Positions 15,503 through 27,080 of a DNA stretch of 64,000 nt are shown in pieces. Location of the stretch: NCBI GenBank assembly GCA_900208305.1, contig OAPG01000002.1, forward strand, positions 372,001 through 436,000, read 5' to 3'. A program made the translations under genes and the position numbers. The stretch comes from Melanopsichium pennsylvanicum. Its lineage: Eukaryota > Basidiomycota > Ustilaginomycetes > Ustilaginales. Positions within the stretch are counted from its first letter, which is position 1. Each line of letters opens with the position of its first letter. Under the pieces are notes generated by a model, which was given only the letters and a program-made list of their open reading frames with translations, searched no databases and was not told the DNA's origin.

Positions 15503-17026
15503 TTACTCTTGCTTAATCTGGTGGCTCGCGCCAGATGCGATCGAAATACCACCCTGAGGTCCTGCGGTTAGAACCATAGGGTGGGAGAGGGGCATATTGA
15601 GGTGCGACATGGGGTGCACCGAAAATGCGTCGTAGTCTTCGCCTCCGCCAACACCACCCATCGAGGAGTGGACACGGGCGTGCTGGTTGAGGTTGTCGTG
15701 GCGGCTGAAGCGCTTGTTGCACGAAGGGTACGGGCAGAGGAAGGGCTTCTCGTCCGTGTGGATGGAGCGAACGTGGCGCTTGAGATGCTCGCTTCGCTTG
15801 AAGCACTTGCCACACCCAGGAACCTTGCAAGTGTACACCTTGCCACTCTTGCCGAGGTTGTTCATCTCCTCGGGCTTGTTGGGCACACGACGTCCGCGCG
15901 AACGTTTCGTGATGAGGCCAGAGTATGGATTGGCAAGGTGAGCAAAGTGGCTATAGAGGCTCATCCCCTTAGGAAGCATAGCGAGACCGGACGCTTGCGC
16001 CGGGATGTCCTGGATCTGGATCTGTCGCGGAGGAGGCGAAGCGAGCACGGAGGGCATGCCGTTAGGCATGCCGAAGTTCGGGTAGGGAGAGGAGCTGCGA
16101 GCGCTGCTTGGCGAGGAAGGGCAAGGGGAACCATTGGGATGGATGCAGGAAGCGTCGGTAGGAGCGCTCTGCGAAAGGACCATGGGGTAAGTGCCGGGGT
16201 TGACAAAGAAGTTGTTGGCAGGGTAAGACTGCATGGGCATGGCCATGGCCATGGCGCCCATGGCAGCACCTCCAAAGAGGCCGAGGCTCGTCCCGCTTCC
16301 GCTGCACCTACCATGGCCGTGACCGCATTCGCTGGAAGCTGCACTGTGGCTGAAAGGCGATACAGGAACTTGAGACGACAGGAGGTTGACAGCAAGGTCG
16401 CCAGCCCGGATGGTCGCGAATCTGTCGCTGTCTCCAGATTGAACCGGGTCCTCGATGAACTCGTGGATGCTAAAGTCGACGGGAGAAAAGGCCTCGTCCT
16501 CCAAGCTGGCCACCTTGGATGCGCCGCTGGGGGACTCGAAATTGATACGGTCAAAGGCAGTCTTGATGGAGTCGGAAACATCAAACGAGTTGAAGGAGGA
16601 CTCGCTCCATGAAGTAGCGTGGACGTCATCGGTGGCGGGAGAAGCGGCGTTGCTATGGTCTGCCTCGCTGTCAAAGCCGCTGTACTCGTACTCGGAAGCG
16701 GTAGAGGCAGCAGAACTCGCGACGGACGGGGTGAGAGAAAGACGCTGGGCAGCGCGAGGGCGCTGAGGAGTGTCGGTGAGAATGGTTACATTTTCAAGGC
16801 CAAAGTCGTCCCTGATATCAAAGTCAGGCTTTAGAATAGTGACGGTGTCGGCACGCTTTCGTTGAACTTCAAGCATGAAAGCTGGCATCTCGAGACTGTC
16901 GCCAAAGGTGAGGGGAAGAGAGTTGGCCATGTCGATAGAGGGCGAGAAGCCGATGGGACCGCCAGAGGAAAGCGGCAGATCGAAGAGCTGAGCTGCGGCG
17001 TTGGGGCTGAAAAGTTGCTCCTCCAT
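15503..17026 (-). CDS. C2H2 zinc-finger transcription factor, Msn2/Msn4-like
   Basis: 507-residue nuclear regulator starting at ATG 17026 ([18 protein letters not shown]). The N-terminal 380 residues are Ser/Pro-rich and acidic in patches, with a His/Gly/Cys-rich stretch and a Met/Ala-rich segment. Two tandem C2H2 fingers lie near residues 395-455: [20 protein letters not shown] then [20 protein letters not shown], joined by a HTDEKPF-type linker. The residues at the recognition-helix positions (RSEHLKRH and RHDNLNQH) closely resemble the Msn2/Msn4/Seb1 family, which binds CCCCT stress elements. A basic [14 protein letters not shown] stretch just before the fingers could be a nuclear localisation signal. 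No intron in the coding part. The target is inferred from the fingers only. Confidence 0.85.
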   Translation of the reverse strand: MEEQLFSPNAAAQLFDLPLSSGGPIGFSPSIDMANSLPLTFGDSLEMPAFMLEVQRKRADTVTILKPDFDIRDDFGLENVTILTDTPQRPRAAQRLSLTPSVASSAASTASEYEYSGFDSEADHSNAASPATDDVHATSWSESSFNSFDVSDSIKTAFDRINFESPSGASKVASLEDEAFSPVDFSIHEFIEDPVQSGDSDRFATIRAGDLAVNLLSSQVPVSPFSHSAASSECGHGHGRCSGSGTSLGLFGGAAMGAMAMAMPMQSYPANNFFVNPGTYPMVLSQSAPTDASCIHPNGSPCPSSPSSARSSSPYPNFGMPNGMPSVLASPPPRQIQIQDIPAQASGLAMLPKGMSLYSHFAHLANPYSGLITKRSRGRRVPNKPEEMNNLGKSGKVYTCKVPGCGKCFKRSEHLKRHVRSIHTDEKPFLCPYPSCNKRFSRHDNLNQHARVHSSMGGVGGGEDYDAFSVHPMSHLNMPLSHPMVLTAGPQGGISIASGASHQIKQE

Positions 17027-20000
17027 GTTGGAAATGATGCAGAGGTGGTGAAAGCTGCTGCAGGAGAAAAAAAACGGTGGTCAAAGTCGGAAAGGTGACG
17101 AAAAGGGTTGGAGATGGTGCAGGTGCAGGTGCAGGTGGCAAGGGTGGATGGAGGGGACGGTTTAGATAGAGAAGAGGGTTCGTAAAAGCGGAAAGGTCTG
17201 ATCGTCAAGGTCGTTAAAGAGCTCTCCTCAAAGCAGGAGGAAGAAGCACAGGTCGTTACAAGGTCGTTACAAGGTCGTTACAAGGGGGCTAGTGCACGTC
17301 AATACAAGCATGCAGATGCAGATGCTTCAACACAGTCTAGATACCGTGTGTAGCAGCGAGACAAGGGGGAGCTCGACTGTTTGCGCGTGGTGAACACGAA
17401 TGTCCGTGCCGGAATTGCAAATCAATGAGCAAGAAAGGTGTCGGTTTGTGGCTTTGTAGGTGGCGTCAAGTGGGTTGTGATGTGTCGAGATTGGCAAATG
17501 CAAGCGCAAATTTGTCGATTGAAGATTGCTGGGTCGTTAGAAGGGTCGTTAGCTGTCCGGATTCACACAGCGGCGGTGAGATGAACGGGGCAAATGAAAG
17601 AAGCGGAAGGACAAGATGTACTGGTTAGCTTTTCTTTTTGGTCGACAGAGACATTCGTGACATGCGTGATATGAAGCAGGTGACGATGCATGGTTGCTGG
17701 CGGGTCCAGCAAGGACGCTTGACGGAGATCTGAATCAGGCTTGAGATGGGACCAGCCAAGCTGGTATCGCGGAGGACCGTGCATACATTCATAGCGGGTC
17801 AAGGAATCGTAGCGAACAGGAGGACCCGGCAATTTGCGGTGGTCACTACTGCAGAGAATGCTGCCCACTCGTTGGATTGTGAAACTCATTGTCTTTGCGC
17901 TTGGCGCAGCAGAGTCAAGCGGCCCCAGCGTCGGCGTGCCGAGAAGTGAGGGTCGCAAGTTAGGCCGCTTAGGCTCATATGGATGATACTTACAGATGTC
18001 GTTAGCCTGTGAAGGCGTGTTGCTGGAAGACCGGCCGAAGCGTGAATTGGTTGCGAAGAGATTCGAAGAGAATAGTAAAGATGATGGAAGACGAGAGATT
18101 GGATATGATGAGCGTGAGGCCACGAAAAATGACAGACCCCAGCCAAGACAAGGCTGAAGCCAAGTCAAGGCTGAAATAGTCTGGCTGACAAAGGGGAGGT
18201 TGAATTCAGCCAGCCATATTGTCCAGAGGGGGAGAGCCAAGGGCTTTGCCATAAAGGGAAGGTCAAAGGATACAGAATTGGTACCTGTATTCGCAAGACC
18301 GTGCTTGACAGGTGAAAAAAACAAATAAAAATAAAACAAATATGCACTAAACCATTTCACAATAATATTTCGACGGATCGATCGAGAACTAAATAAAACT
18401 GCATACAATTAAGTATTTACCTTTGAAGCATAGACTAACATGAAAAAACAGCTCATGCATAACGTCACCAAGCTTCAGAGACCTGCTTGCAATCGAGAGC
18501 TGAGAACAAAGAAAGACTCGAAAGTCGGTTAACCTGCCTCGTTGGCCAACCCACCTCACCTGTTTGCCTCGAAGCGCAGTTAATGCCGTCCAACTGAATC
18601 ATGACTCTTGCTCCCCTCCATCGCTTGGCTCACCCGGGTTCGAGTTCCTACTCGCTACGATTTAACCGAATGCCAAAAAGCTCATCGAACGGACTGCATC
18701 GCAAATCTGTGTTTGAGGGAGCTTCTGGTTACGCAAAAATGCAGACGCATACATTGACTCTTGTTCAAAGTGCACAGCATCTTGCGGCAGCAATCCGTTC
18801 TTTTTCAGGTCCATTACTTGAGCACGCCTGCTAGCGAGCGAATTCCGTACGGGATTTCTGAACGGGGACTCGAGAGCGTGCGAAATGACGAATATAAATT
18901 TACTCTAACCTAGTGCAGGAAGCGGGACTAGAGGTAAGGAGGACGGAGAGCTTAGGCAATGGCTTTCGTGTATCAATTGTGACTAAATAATTACAAATGC
19001 TGCAGTACAGTATTTCCGAGGCCAAATCAATCCAATTATTTTCAGCACAAGATTATACGAGGATGGGCCGATATCGAGCACGTGATTAGCTCCATTTCAC
19101 AAGCAGACAAGTTTTTACAGTACTTGTAGTATACCCGTAGATGGTGGGGACGCTTTCCTTGGCTGGTGGAGTTTTGTCGAGGCTGACCTGCCCAATGGTT
19201 TTAGCTGTCAAGGTGGAGCGCGGTTGTGAAGATCGAAGCAACAGCCCACTTTTCGCGTCGAGATCGAGGCCCTTTTGTCTCGCTAAACGCATTCTGACAG
19301 CGAAACCTGGCATCTGATCAGTGTCTCAGCCGCGCGCATCCGCAACCCACCAAATATGCAGTCATGCAGTTGCCCTTTCCTTTTCCCTGTTGTACAGTAA
19401 TTTAATTTACTCTATATGTGGCGGCAGGTGTGGATTCGGTTGCAAAATTTATTACAATACTTTGCCTCTTTGACTTCAATTCAACAGCAGCCGCACAGTG
19501 GAATACCCGCTTACATTTCAGAGAAGGACGACTTGGCGCGTTTCGCTTTCAAACACAGTCGATATACATTTACTCTTACTGCCACCTCTGATAGGTCAAC
19601 CTACATCCGCCGGCATGGACTCGAACTTTCGATAAGTGGGTGACTGTTGCGCGTTCGAACAGCGTCGTCAACAGTACAGTCAATTATGTTGGAGGCTAGC
19701 AGCTTAGACTTCTCACATGTTCGGATACGCATTAGCCGTCTCGAGTTTGTCGGTCTTCGTAGCGCACGTTGCAACACCGTTGCAGTAGTTCTCGCCATGT
19801 CACTCTGCGCAACTCTATCAAGCCGAGATCCGGACTCATTGAACCTCTCGGCGTTTGAGTCAGCCATGATACCGACCGCAATGAAGCATGCCCTGTCGAA
19901 AAAGCAAACCAGAGATCATGTTACTGGAGAAGGGTGGCATTGGTCCATTTCATACATCGGTGACCCAAGAAATCGTCTTAGTAACTCAACGATATCGGAC

Positions 20001-21846
20001 CAGGTACAGCTGACGACGATGAGTTGGTTTCCCACCTTGATGCTGGTTTGTGCGCCGTTTGGTGCTACCAACAGCCTGTCGGGCGACAAATTTTTGCTCC
20101 ATTGAACAGCACTGTCGCATTCAAAGTGTAGAGCTGCACGATATTCAACGAACGTGGGTAGTGACCAAAGCTCATATGCTCGCCTCTGCAAAAGCAAATG
20201 AACATCGCTCTACCCAACCTCTCGCCGTACGAGTTGCACTGAATTTGGCTTCATTTCGATTCTTGTAAGACGCGGCATCCACGCAAAGCAATCCTTCTTG
20301 ACCCGAACAAGTTGCTAAAGCATATCAGAGAGTCTGCGGACATGCGCAAGAGAAGAGAGAAATCGCTTCTTCTTTCGAGATCCCGCAGCATGCAGCCTCA
20401 TGCATGACCAGACTGCACGCCCACCCAAGCGACCACCTTTGTGATAAGGCTAACAAACGTTCGACTCTTTGGAGGAGAGGTCCGAGTTCGAGTCAACATG
20501 AACAGCGCAAAAGATGGTGTGGTGCTTCGGGAAAATTCCTGCGATATCCTTTTTCTGTTATCATATTGGTTCTCTGAGGTGAACAGTTCCTCTTCCTTCT
20601 CATGCCTTCTTCGTAACGGGATCCGCCTGATGAGCTTCTTGCCCTTCCCGAAACGGACTCATGCTCTTGCAGGGACCAATACGAACGACGTGAATCAGAT
20701 CATCTCAAGTGCTTGCTGAGCATCCACGAGGAGCACAGTTCGGATTTGACCTGTGACACGCAGGCCAAATGTCGTCGCACTTGAGCGGTGTGTCTCTGGC
20801 CTGCATTGTGACAGGCCACCCACAACGTGATGAAAGCAGCTGAGCGCGTCTATTGCCATCATGCAGCTACGAATTCCGTCTTGATTTCCTACGAATGCAA
20901 GCGGCACCCAAAAATCTCTGCCATGGCATCTTCGAGTAGGAGTGGGTGAAAATGGTATCCCACGCAGATCTCCGAATCGACCGTCGAACCTAATCCCTCT
21001 TCTCCGAGCCAGCAAGAGCCAGCATGCAATATGATAAACCAAAGGCTGACCCACGAATACTTTCCCAGAAGCACACCATGTCTCGCTGTGCCTTGTGGGT
21101 GCAAAACACCGTCTATGAACATGCTGATCAAGACAATGTGACATTAGACAACCAAGTGCGTACGAAGAGTTAAGTTACTCTGGCTTCGCTGCGGCTGCAG
21201 TGTATCCTGTCACGTTTGCTGAGCCATCTAGAATGCTAAACGCTTGAGCGCTTAAGCTGAAGCTGATTGATTTGTGCGGTGAAATTGAATCCGTATCAAA
21301 TGGTCCTTTTTCGTACGTCCATAGATTTAGCTCTTGCTCAGCAATGCACGACATATCGAGTTCACGATAGCGCTCAGCTTCACCATTTAGCCCATGCTGG
21401 CATCAATGTTCTTCTGCCTAGCCAAATCGGAAAAGGGAATCGGTACGTGAGGGCGACGATGGGATTGGCGTTCAGACACCAACCTTCTTCCTTTGGCTCG
21501 GCAGGCTGCGAAACAAGTGCACGCTCGCAGATAGGTGATTCCGGCGGTCCATAGGCTATGCCCAAGACTTTTAACCGCAAGCTAATTCTGTCTCTGCATT
21601 GAATGCTGCTTCTCAACATGGTCTCCTAGCTCGCTCGAAAGCTCTCACAGCATGACTCAGACAGTGCGTATCCTCGCAATGCGAAGCTGAAGCATCGACG
21701 CCACAATCATATCCCACGCACGGAAGAAGGTCTGTATGGTGTCAACATCACTTGCGAAGCACAGTACAAAAATAAAGTGAAACCCAGACAGGGGTAAGTT
21801 TCAAGTGTGGAAAAGCGAGCGGCCTCTCAAAGTTCTGCATCCTTTT
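17027..21846. other. Gene-poor region upstream of the zinc-finger gene
   Basis: About 4.8 kb between the zinc-finger ATG and the SIN1 stop. The first 550 bp carries six GGTCGTTA sites. On the minus strand a 281-codon frame at 17563-18408 has no ATG at its start and contains a strong GTAAGTATC donor at 17993-17985; it may be leader exon plus intron of the zinc-finger transcript. Around 18.9-19.7 kb TACAGTA and AATTTACT motifs recur. Open frames at 19647-20105 (+) and 20695-21144 (-) begin with ATG but resemble nothing I know. No transposon proteins or terminal repeats were seen. Confidence 0.5.
17209..17551. promoter_or_regulatory. Cluster of six GGTCGTTA sites upstream of the zinc-finger gene
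   Basis: The octamer GGTCGTTA occurs at 17209, 17251, 17262, 17273, 17532 and 17544, all in the same orientation on the plus strand, i.e. TAACGACC reading toward the zinc-finger gene. Three copies are spaced at exactly 11 bp (near one helical turn) and another two at 12 bp. All lie 180-530 bp upstream of the ATG. That this is a regulator-binding array is an inference from the number and spacing of sites. Confidence 0.5.
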
Positions 21847-24684
21847 TCACGAATTTTGGCTGCGAAGCGCATTGATTTCGCGCACAATCTCGGCGGCAAT
21901 TCTGCCAGAATCTGCCTCCAAGTCATACCTCTTGGTATCTCTTGGAGATTCTCTCCACACCACGAGCTTAAACCCGTTGGTAATCTTGCTCGACAGCTTG
22001 CACGCAACCACACTCGACACATGAAATGAAGCCGCTTTACCGAACGTCTTCATGTCGATCGGCATGATATGCAACCAATCGCCGTCGAGGGTGAGGCTTC
22101 GCTCGTTGTGTCGGCCACCGAACATAGGCGATTTGCGATAGACTGTGTAGGACTTGTAGGCCGCAGCAATGTCGAGAGCTTTGGTATATTTTGGCTGGCG
22201 TGAGGAAGCATTCGCATCCCAAGTCGTCGAGTAACGTTTGAAGATCGATGCGTTGGGGTTGGTGGATGAACTGCTCAGTGCACCTGCTCCACCCAGGGCG
22301 CCAAGACTGGATCGACGCACCAAGGCAAGATCGTGATTACCTTGTAAGGACTCGACTGTTCGGTCAAGAGGTACGACTATGCTTTTGTCGGGAACGATGA
22401 GCGCCCATTCGTCCACGTTGGACAAGTGTCGTTTCCGACAGATCATCTCGAGCACGTCGGCGAGATACATGTCCGATGGCACCTGGAGCGTCGTCTTGTA
22501 ACGCACTTCCGGATTTGGTGTCACCAGCACTCGCAGGAAAATCGACTGTGATGACGACCCCAGGGCACTACGAGACAGCGTCCCGGATGCGAAAATAGGC
22601 GTGCCTTGAACGTTGACGAGAGTCCCTGCAGGCACTTGTGTACCCACGCCCGGAACGCCGAGCCGACTCGCTAAAGCAGAACGGCCTGAGAGAGCTGCTG
22701 CGCCGCTCTTTGCTCCTCCTGCAAGCGTGCTTTGAGATGCGTCGACGACGCCAGAGCCAGCACCGAGTGACTCTCCAGCAGCACCGTGCTTGTTGGCAAG
22801 CGTCTTTGAAGTTGTCGGCGGGCGGATTGTTCGTCTTGCGATGTTGGTGTAGGCATCTCGATGCTGTTTGATCTGATTAGGCGTAGCTTCGCAAATGGCG
22901 AACTCGTCGCCGCCGAATTTGCCGAGCAGCAAGCTCTGGTCAATGGCAGGGAAGTCATCGTCTACTTCGCCATCTTCGACTATCATGAGTGTCCATCCGA
23001 TCGTCGTTGTCCTGGCTTCGCGCTCGCTTTCCGACCGCGACGAGCCGGGCGGATCCAAAGCAGGCTTCCATTTCTCTTCTACGTAGCAGTACAGACCGTA
23101 GCCAATGACCTCTTCCATTGTGGCATCCTTGCGGATGTTGAGCTTCATGCAATTCGTCTTTGAATGTACCGAAACGGCACCACTGGACGGAGGAGATGAG
23201 GAGGGCGGCTGCCTGCTCTCGGCCCATGGGAAATAAAGTTCGACTGTCATACTGGGTGCTGTAGCTGATCGGCCGGCGATGCCAGCGTAGAAAGCAGCGA
23301 AAGGATTCTCGGGGCCGGAGTCCTGCTTATGCAACATTGAGCTGAGGATGGACCCTTTTGGTCGGTTGGCGTGCTGTGCTTCCACTTGACTGCGGCTGAC
23401 GCGGATCTTTGAAAAGTAATCCGAATGTGCAGCGAGATTTGGGCCGTTTGGCTGACTCATCCGACGGCTGCCTCGTCGTTTTGGTCTGCTATGAGGACGT
23501 GTTGACCTATTTGCGTCGCTGTTATCATCGCTATCGTAGGTGGCGGAGATGACCATCTTTGGCGGTGCCGGAAGCGCAGGCTCGTCTACAAGGGGCGGTA
23601 TAGCTGGTCGCGTCCGCACAGGAGAAGAACGCGCGGTGAGAGTCGGATGCATGCTTCGACTCGCTGATGAGTGCGGCGAATGCGAGCCGCCTGTGATAGC
23701 GGCATTGATCGTTGTCAGGCCTAAGCTTCCGTCCTGCAGCGAGCCTGCAGATCCAAGACTGGAAAGTGCAGTGTTGGACTCGGTCGAGCTCTCGGCATAG
23801 GTCGATCCATGTCGGCCTGAAGCGGGTCCCCCGGGACGAGGTGATAGCGACTGACCTTCCGACAAAGGTTCGGCATCAAGTGATCTTGGAAACTTGGGCT
23901 GGGCGAAATTGACATGTCTGCCCATCGCTGTGGTTTTCTCTTCGGTGCCCGTGTCAGATACGCGTGTATCGTTTGCGGATGCACTGCCAGGAGAAACTGA
24001 GAGTGCCTCCAATGGATGGCGAGATTGTGTCTCGGCTTGCTCCTCTTTGCCCGTCTCCTGAGTTGTGGCGTCCGACGCCTTCTCAGCTGCCGCCGAGCTC
24101 GCAGCAATGATACTGACGCGCTTACTCGCTCTGCGGCCGTCGACTCGCATGCCAAGGGCTCCACTCCTCCCTGGTCCATAGATGGTCTGGGTGTACGATA
24201 GGCTGCCTGGTCTAGTTCCGCCTTTGACGCCATCTGACTGACCATTGAGCGAATCAACGTCGGCACCATGCCTTGCTCGTCTGTTCTTTGGACCGAAGCT
24301 TCCGAAGGGACCCGCCTCACCCACAGTAGGAACCGGAGAGTAGATGGTGGCAAGTTCTGGATTACACGAAGCGTCTGTCAACCCGGCAACTACCACGTGC
24401 GAGTCAGCGCTCAAGGGGCCGTAAATCGGCATCGGCGCCATGGCACGGCCCGCAGCATCGTCTCTGGATGCAGCCGTCGACGAGGACGCGAAAAACGACG
24501 TTGAGGATGAGGATGTCAGCAGTGACGGTCCGGCATCTGTCTGATTTGATGTCACGGCGTCAGGTCTTCCAGAGGCGACATATGGAAAGGTTATGATTCT
24601 CGGACCATGTTGATCATCGATACGTTTGAGATACGCTAGCCGCAGCGAATGGATGAGATAGTCTGGGTCCACGATGAGCGACAT
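21847..24684 (-). CDS. SIN1: TORC2 subunit SIN1 / AVO1
   Basis: Scaffold subunit of TOR complex 2 that presents AGC kinases to TOR and binds membranes and Ras. ATG at 24684; 945 residues, no intron. The N-terminus MSLIVDPDYLIHSLRLAYLK is the conserved SIN1 start, followed by a long Ser-rich disordered stretch. The CRIM domain lies at about 510-630 (MKLNIRKDATMEEVIGYGL, then GWTLMIVEDGEVDDDFPAID and KFGGDEFAICEAT). A Ras-binding-like ubiquitin fold follows at about 712-800 (FLRVLVTPNPEVRYKTTLQV, DEWALIVPDKSIVVPLDRTV). The C-terminal PH domain, about 830-940, begins KSYTVYRKSPMF and contains WLHIMPID and GFKLVVW. The domain order is exactly that of SIN1. It is divergent from SWC4 across 550 bp. 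Confidence 0.95.
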   Translation of the reverse strand: MSLIVDPDYLIHSLRLAYLKRIDDQHGPRIITFPYVASGRPDAVTSNQTDAGPSLLTSSSSTSFFASSSTAASRDDAAGRAMAPMPIYGPLSADSHVVVAGLTDASCNPELATIYSPVPTVGEAGPFGSFGPKNRRARHGADVDSLNGQSDGVKGGTRPGSLSYTQTIYGPGRSGALGMRVDGRRASKRVSIIAASSAAAEKASDATTQETGKEEQAETQSRHPLEALSVSPGSASANDTRVSDTGTEEKTTAMGRHVNFAQPKFPRSLDAEPLSEGQSLSPRPGGPASGRHGSTYAESSTESNTALSSLGSAGSLQDGSLGLTTINAAITGGSHSPHSSASRSMHPTLTARSSPVRTRPAIPPLVDEPALPAPPKMVISATYDSDDNSDANRSTRPHSRPKRRGSRRMSQPNGPNLAAHSDYFSKIRVSRSQVEAQHANRPKGSILSSMLHKQDSGPENPFAAFYAGIAGRSATAPSMTVELYFPWAESRQPPSSSPPSSGAVSVHSKTNCMKLNIRKDATMEEVIGYGLYCYVEEKWKPALDPPGSSRSESEREARTTTIGWTLMIVEDGEVDDDFPAIDQSLLLGKFGGDEFAICEATPNQIKQHRDAYTNIARRTIRPPTTSKTLANKHGAAGESLGAGSGVVDASQSTLAGGAKSGAAALSGRSALASRLGVPGVGTQVPAGTLVNVQGTPIFASGTLSRSALGSSSQSIFLRVLVTPNPEVRYKTTLQVPSDMYLADVLEMICRKRHLSNVDEWALIVPDKSIVVPLDRTVESLQGNHDLALVRRSSLGALGGAGALSSSSTNPNASIFKRYSTTWDANASSRQPKYTKALDIAAAYKSYTVYRKSPMFGGRHNERSLTLDGDWLHIMPIDMKTFGKAASFHVSSVVACKLSSKITNGFKLVVWRESPRDTKRYDLEADSGRIAAEIVREINALRSQNS

Positions 24685-25235
24685 GCTGGCGTTCGATCTT
24701 GATGGAGGTCCAGCATCTCACTAAAGCTTTCCTTATGTGTTCATGTGAGACCAGCAGTGAGCTTCAAGTGCAAAAGCGAAGCTACCACGGCAACCGGAAC
24801 AACCTGTAGCGAGAGAGGCTGCCCTCGCTGAAAGGAGCTCAATGAAGGAACCGGCGCCGATGTAGGATGCTGGAGAAGGAGTAGTTGCCAGGCAGATTTT
24901 GCAGAAGAGTAGCCTTGTGAGAGGTGTACTTTGAACCCTTGACCAGCCATGCGAGGCCAAAGTAGCACTGTCGCCTCCACCACAAGCACGCACCCGAAAA
25001 CCCCAAAGATGTAAGATCGTGTGATGTGACATACAGATACCTGGAACAAAATCTACAACAATAGGTACGCATTCAAGGGTCAACGCGATTCTAGGCAACT
25101 TGTCACATCCACACCAGCCTTGAACAGAGTTCAGTCCCATTTCCGCTTTAGTCACTTACGTAGACCTTTGCCTCGGCGGACGATTGCCCTTCCTCTCCTC
25201 CATTACGCCTCGTACAAACGGTGAAACTGGCAAAG
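24685..25235. other. Divergent promoter region between SIN1 and SWC4
   Basis: 551 bp separating two genes transcribed away from each other, so it must carry both promoters. Several minus-strand open frames cross it, up to 140 codons, but they overlap one another in different frames and share no known domain. I treat them as chance frames. Confidence 0.6.
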
Positions 25236-27080
25236 ATGACCTCCAACGACGTACGAGACATCCTCTCGCTCCCCGAGCGCTCGGGCTCCCGACCCTCATC
25301 ATCAGCCCAAGCATCCGGCTCTTCATCGCGACGCAAGCCATCAGGCTCCCACAATCCTCATCCCTCCATTTTATCCTCCAACTCTCGCTCAAAACCTAAA
25401 TACGATGGCATGACGCGCGAACTCTTTGCTCTACTCGGCGACAATGCCCCCACCCTCGTCATGGCGCAAGGTCTCGACCCTGATTCAAAAAGCGGTTTAG
25501 GAGGCATGTTCAAACCCAAATTCTCTAAGCGTCGTAGAGAAAAGGCTCGATCATGGCGTTGGACACCTTTTCTCAACTCGGCTCGCGATGACACTCAAAT
25601 CGATGACGAGCATCCCGAAATCAACCATGGACTGATCCTGCACCACTGGGCACCAGCAACAGATAAAGCAACAGCAGCAACAAACGGACAGGATGACGAC
25701 GATGTGGAGACCAAATACCAATATGCAGATTTCAACACAAACTCTGGCGTATACAGCTACTCCAACGACGAATACATTCAGCATCTGAGGGATGAGGATT
25801 GGTCAAAAGAGGAGACGGATTATCTTTTGGATCTGTGTGCTGCTTATGACCTGCGGTTTGTTGTCATACACGATCGGTACGATTGGGCAAATGCTCAGAG
25901 CTCATATTTCGCGAATCCTGGCGTCGCCCCTGGTCCAGTGAAGGAGAGGAGCATGGAAGATCTAAAGGCCCGATACTACGCCATCTGTCGACGACTTATT
26001 CGCAGCAGGATTTCGAGTGATGACCTTGAAACACGCCAAATGCTCCTGTCTACGTATGCCTTTGACAAGCAACGCGAGGTGGAGCGCAAAAAGGTGGTGG
26101 CTCGGCTGTTTACACGCACACCCGAGCAGCTGGCCGAGGAAGAGGCGCTGTACGTCGAAATACGAAGGATCGAACAGAGTGAGGCCAAGTATGCTTCCGA
26201 AAGGGAAGAGTTGCTTCGACTGCTCGGAGGATGGGAAAGCCTACCCAGTTCGAGTCCACATGCCGTGGCGGCGGCCGGATCGGGAATCGCAAGTCTTCTT
26301 GGGGCGGAAGAGGAGACTGGCAAGGGTAGGGCGAGTACCGCGAAGAAGAGGAAGCTCCAGCAGGTGGATGATAATGGTACACCAGGTGCGGAAGATACTA
26401 CAAGTACGACAGGGGCTCCAGCCGTACCAGCGAGACCGTCGGCTAACCTCACGTCGAAGCAGAGGGCAGAATTGCGACAGGCGCAGTTCGACGAGATGCA
26501 GTGTATCGTGCGGTTTCCGCCTGCCACGACGCTGGAACCTGGCTCTGGAACTGCAACGGGTGCTGCCGCAGCAGCTGTTGGTGGTAGTGGCTCCACCAGG
26601 CCACCGTACGCACACCTTGTCGGCACAGCTTCCACTCTTCCACCCATTACCACCAACCCTTCGAACCCAATTAGCGGTCATGGTGTCTATATGCGCTCCA
26701 GCCGCATGTTGGCACCGCGACCCAACCTCGTGCTCAAGACGACGCAGACATTGGCCGAATCGGAACCGCCCTTGGGCCCACGCCTCGTTTTCCCGACCGC
26801 CAAGAACGTCGAAAAGTGGGAAAACCTGATTGGTGCAGTCACAACAAGTTTGGAGATGCGCAAGCAATTGGAGAGGGTCAATGCGGAACTGAGAATTGCA
26901 AAACAGCGGATCGCGGTTGCGATGCAGAGTCAGGGTAAAGCTACATCCGCGGAAAGTCAAGGATCGGTTGCGGTGGACAGAGATGCTTCGATCACAGCCG
27001 ATGCGGCGCAAGCTCCAGCCAGTCAAGATGCTCAAGTCGCAAATGGCGAGGTGTGTATAAAGTCAGAAGATCGACCGTGA
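25236..27080 (+). CDS. SWC4: SWR1/NuA4 complex subunit SWC4 (DMAP1 homologue)
   Basis: Shared subunit of the SWR1 histone-exchange and NuA4 acetyltransferase complexes in the nucleus. The frame reaches back to a GTG at 25221, but the first ATG is at 25236 (MTSNDVRDILSLPE), giving 614 residues. Near the N-terminus are the family motifs RSKPKYDGMTRELFALLGDN and KARSWRWTPFLN. The SANT/Myb-like DMAP1 domain lies at about 175-260: the YIQHLRDEDWSKEETDYLLD stretch, then LRFVVIHDRYDW and the MEDLKARYYAICRRL helix. A coiled-coil, Glu/Arg-rich segment follows, and later the YMRSSRM and LGPRLVFPTAKNVEKWENL blocks also seen in DMAP1 proteins. Intronless. Its 3' end converges on GAP1. Confidence 0.95.
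   Translation: MTSNDVRDILSLPERSGSRPSSSAQASGSSSRRKPSGSHNPHPSILSSNSRSKPKYDGMTRELFALLGDNAPTLVMAQGLDPDSKSGLGGMFKPKFSKRRREKARSWRWTPFLNSARDDTQIDDEHPEINHGLILHHWAPATDKATAATNGQDDDDVETKYQYADFNTNSGVYSYSNDEYIQHLRDEDWSKEETDYLLDLCAAYDLRFVVIHDRYDWANAQSSYFANPGVAPGPVKERSMEDLKARYYAICRRLIRSRISSDDLETRQMLLSTYAFDKQREVERKKVVARLFTRTPEQLAEEEALYVEIRRIEQSEAKYASEREELLRLLGGWESLPSSSPHAVAAAGSGIASLLGAEEETGKGRASTAKKRKLQQVDDNGTPGAEDTTSTTGAPAVPARPSANLTSKQRAELRQAQFDEMQCIVRFPPATTLEPGSGTATGAAAAAVGGSGSTRPPYAHLVGTASTLPPITTNPSNPISGHGVYMRSSRMLAPRPNLVLKTTQTLAESEPPLGPRLVFPTAKNVEKWENLIGAVTTSLEMRKQLERVNAELRIAKQRIAVAMQSQGKATSAESQGSVAVDRDASITADAAQAPASQDAQVANGEVCIKSEDRP

Noticed and set aside
19595..19700. A tRNA-like T-loop sequence on the minus strand (GTTCGAGTCC)
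   Set aside because: The flanking bases do not form a T stem, and no matching acceptor or anticodon arm could be folded. Other TTCGA occurrences in intergenic DNA failed in the same way.
20695..21144. 149-codon ATG frame on the minus strand
   Set aside because: No domain, no codon bias like the real genes, and overlapping frames in the same stretch; insufficient to call a gene.
24733..25155. 140-codon minus-strand frame in the SIN1/SWC4 promoter region
   Set aside because: Several frames overlap here, none with a domain, and the position fits a divergent promoter.
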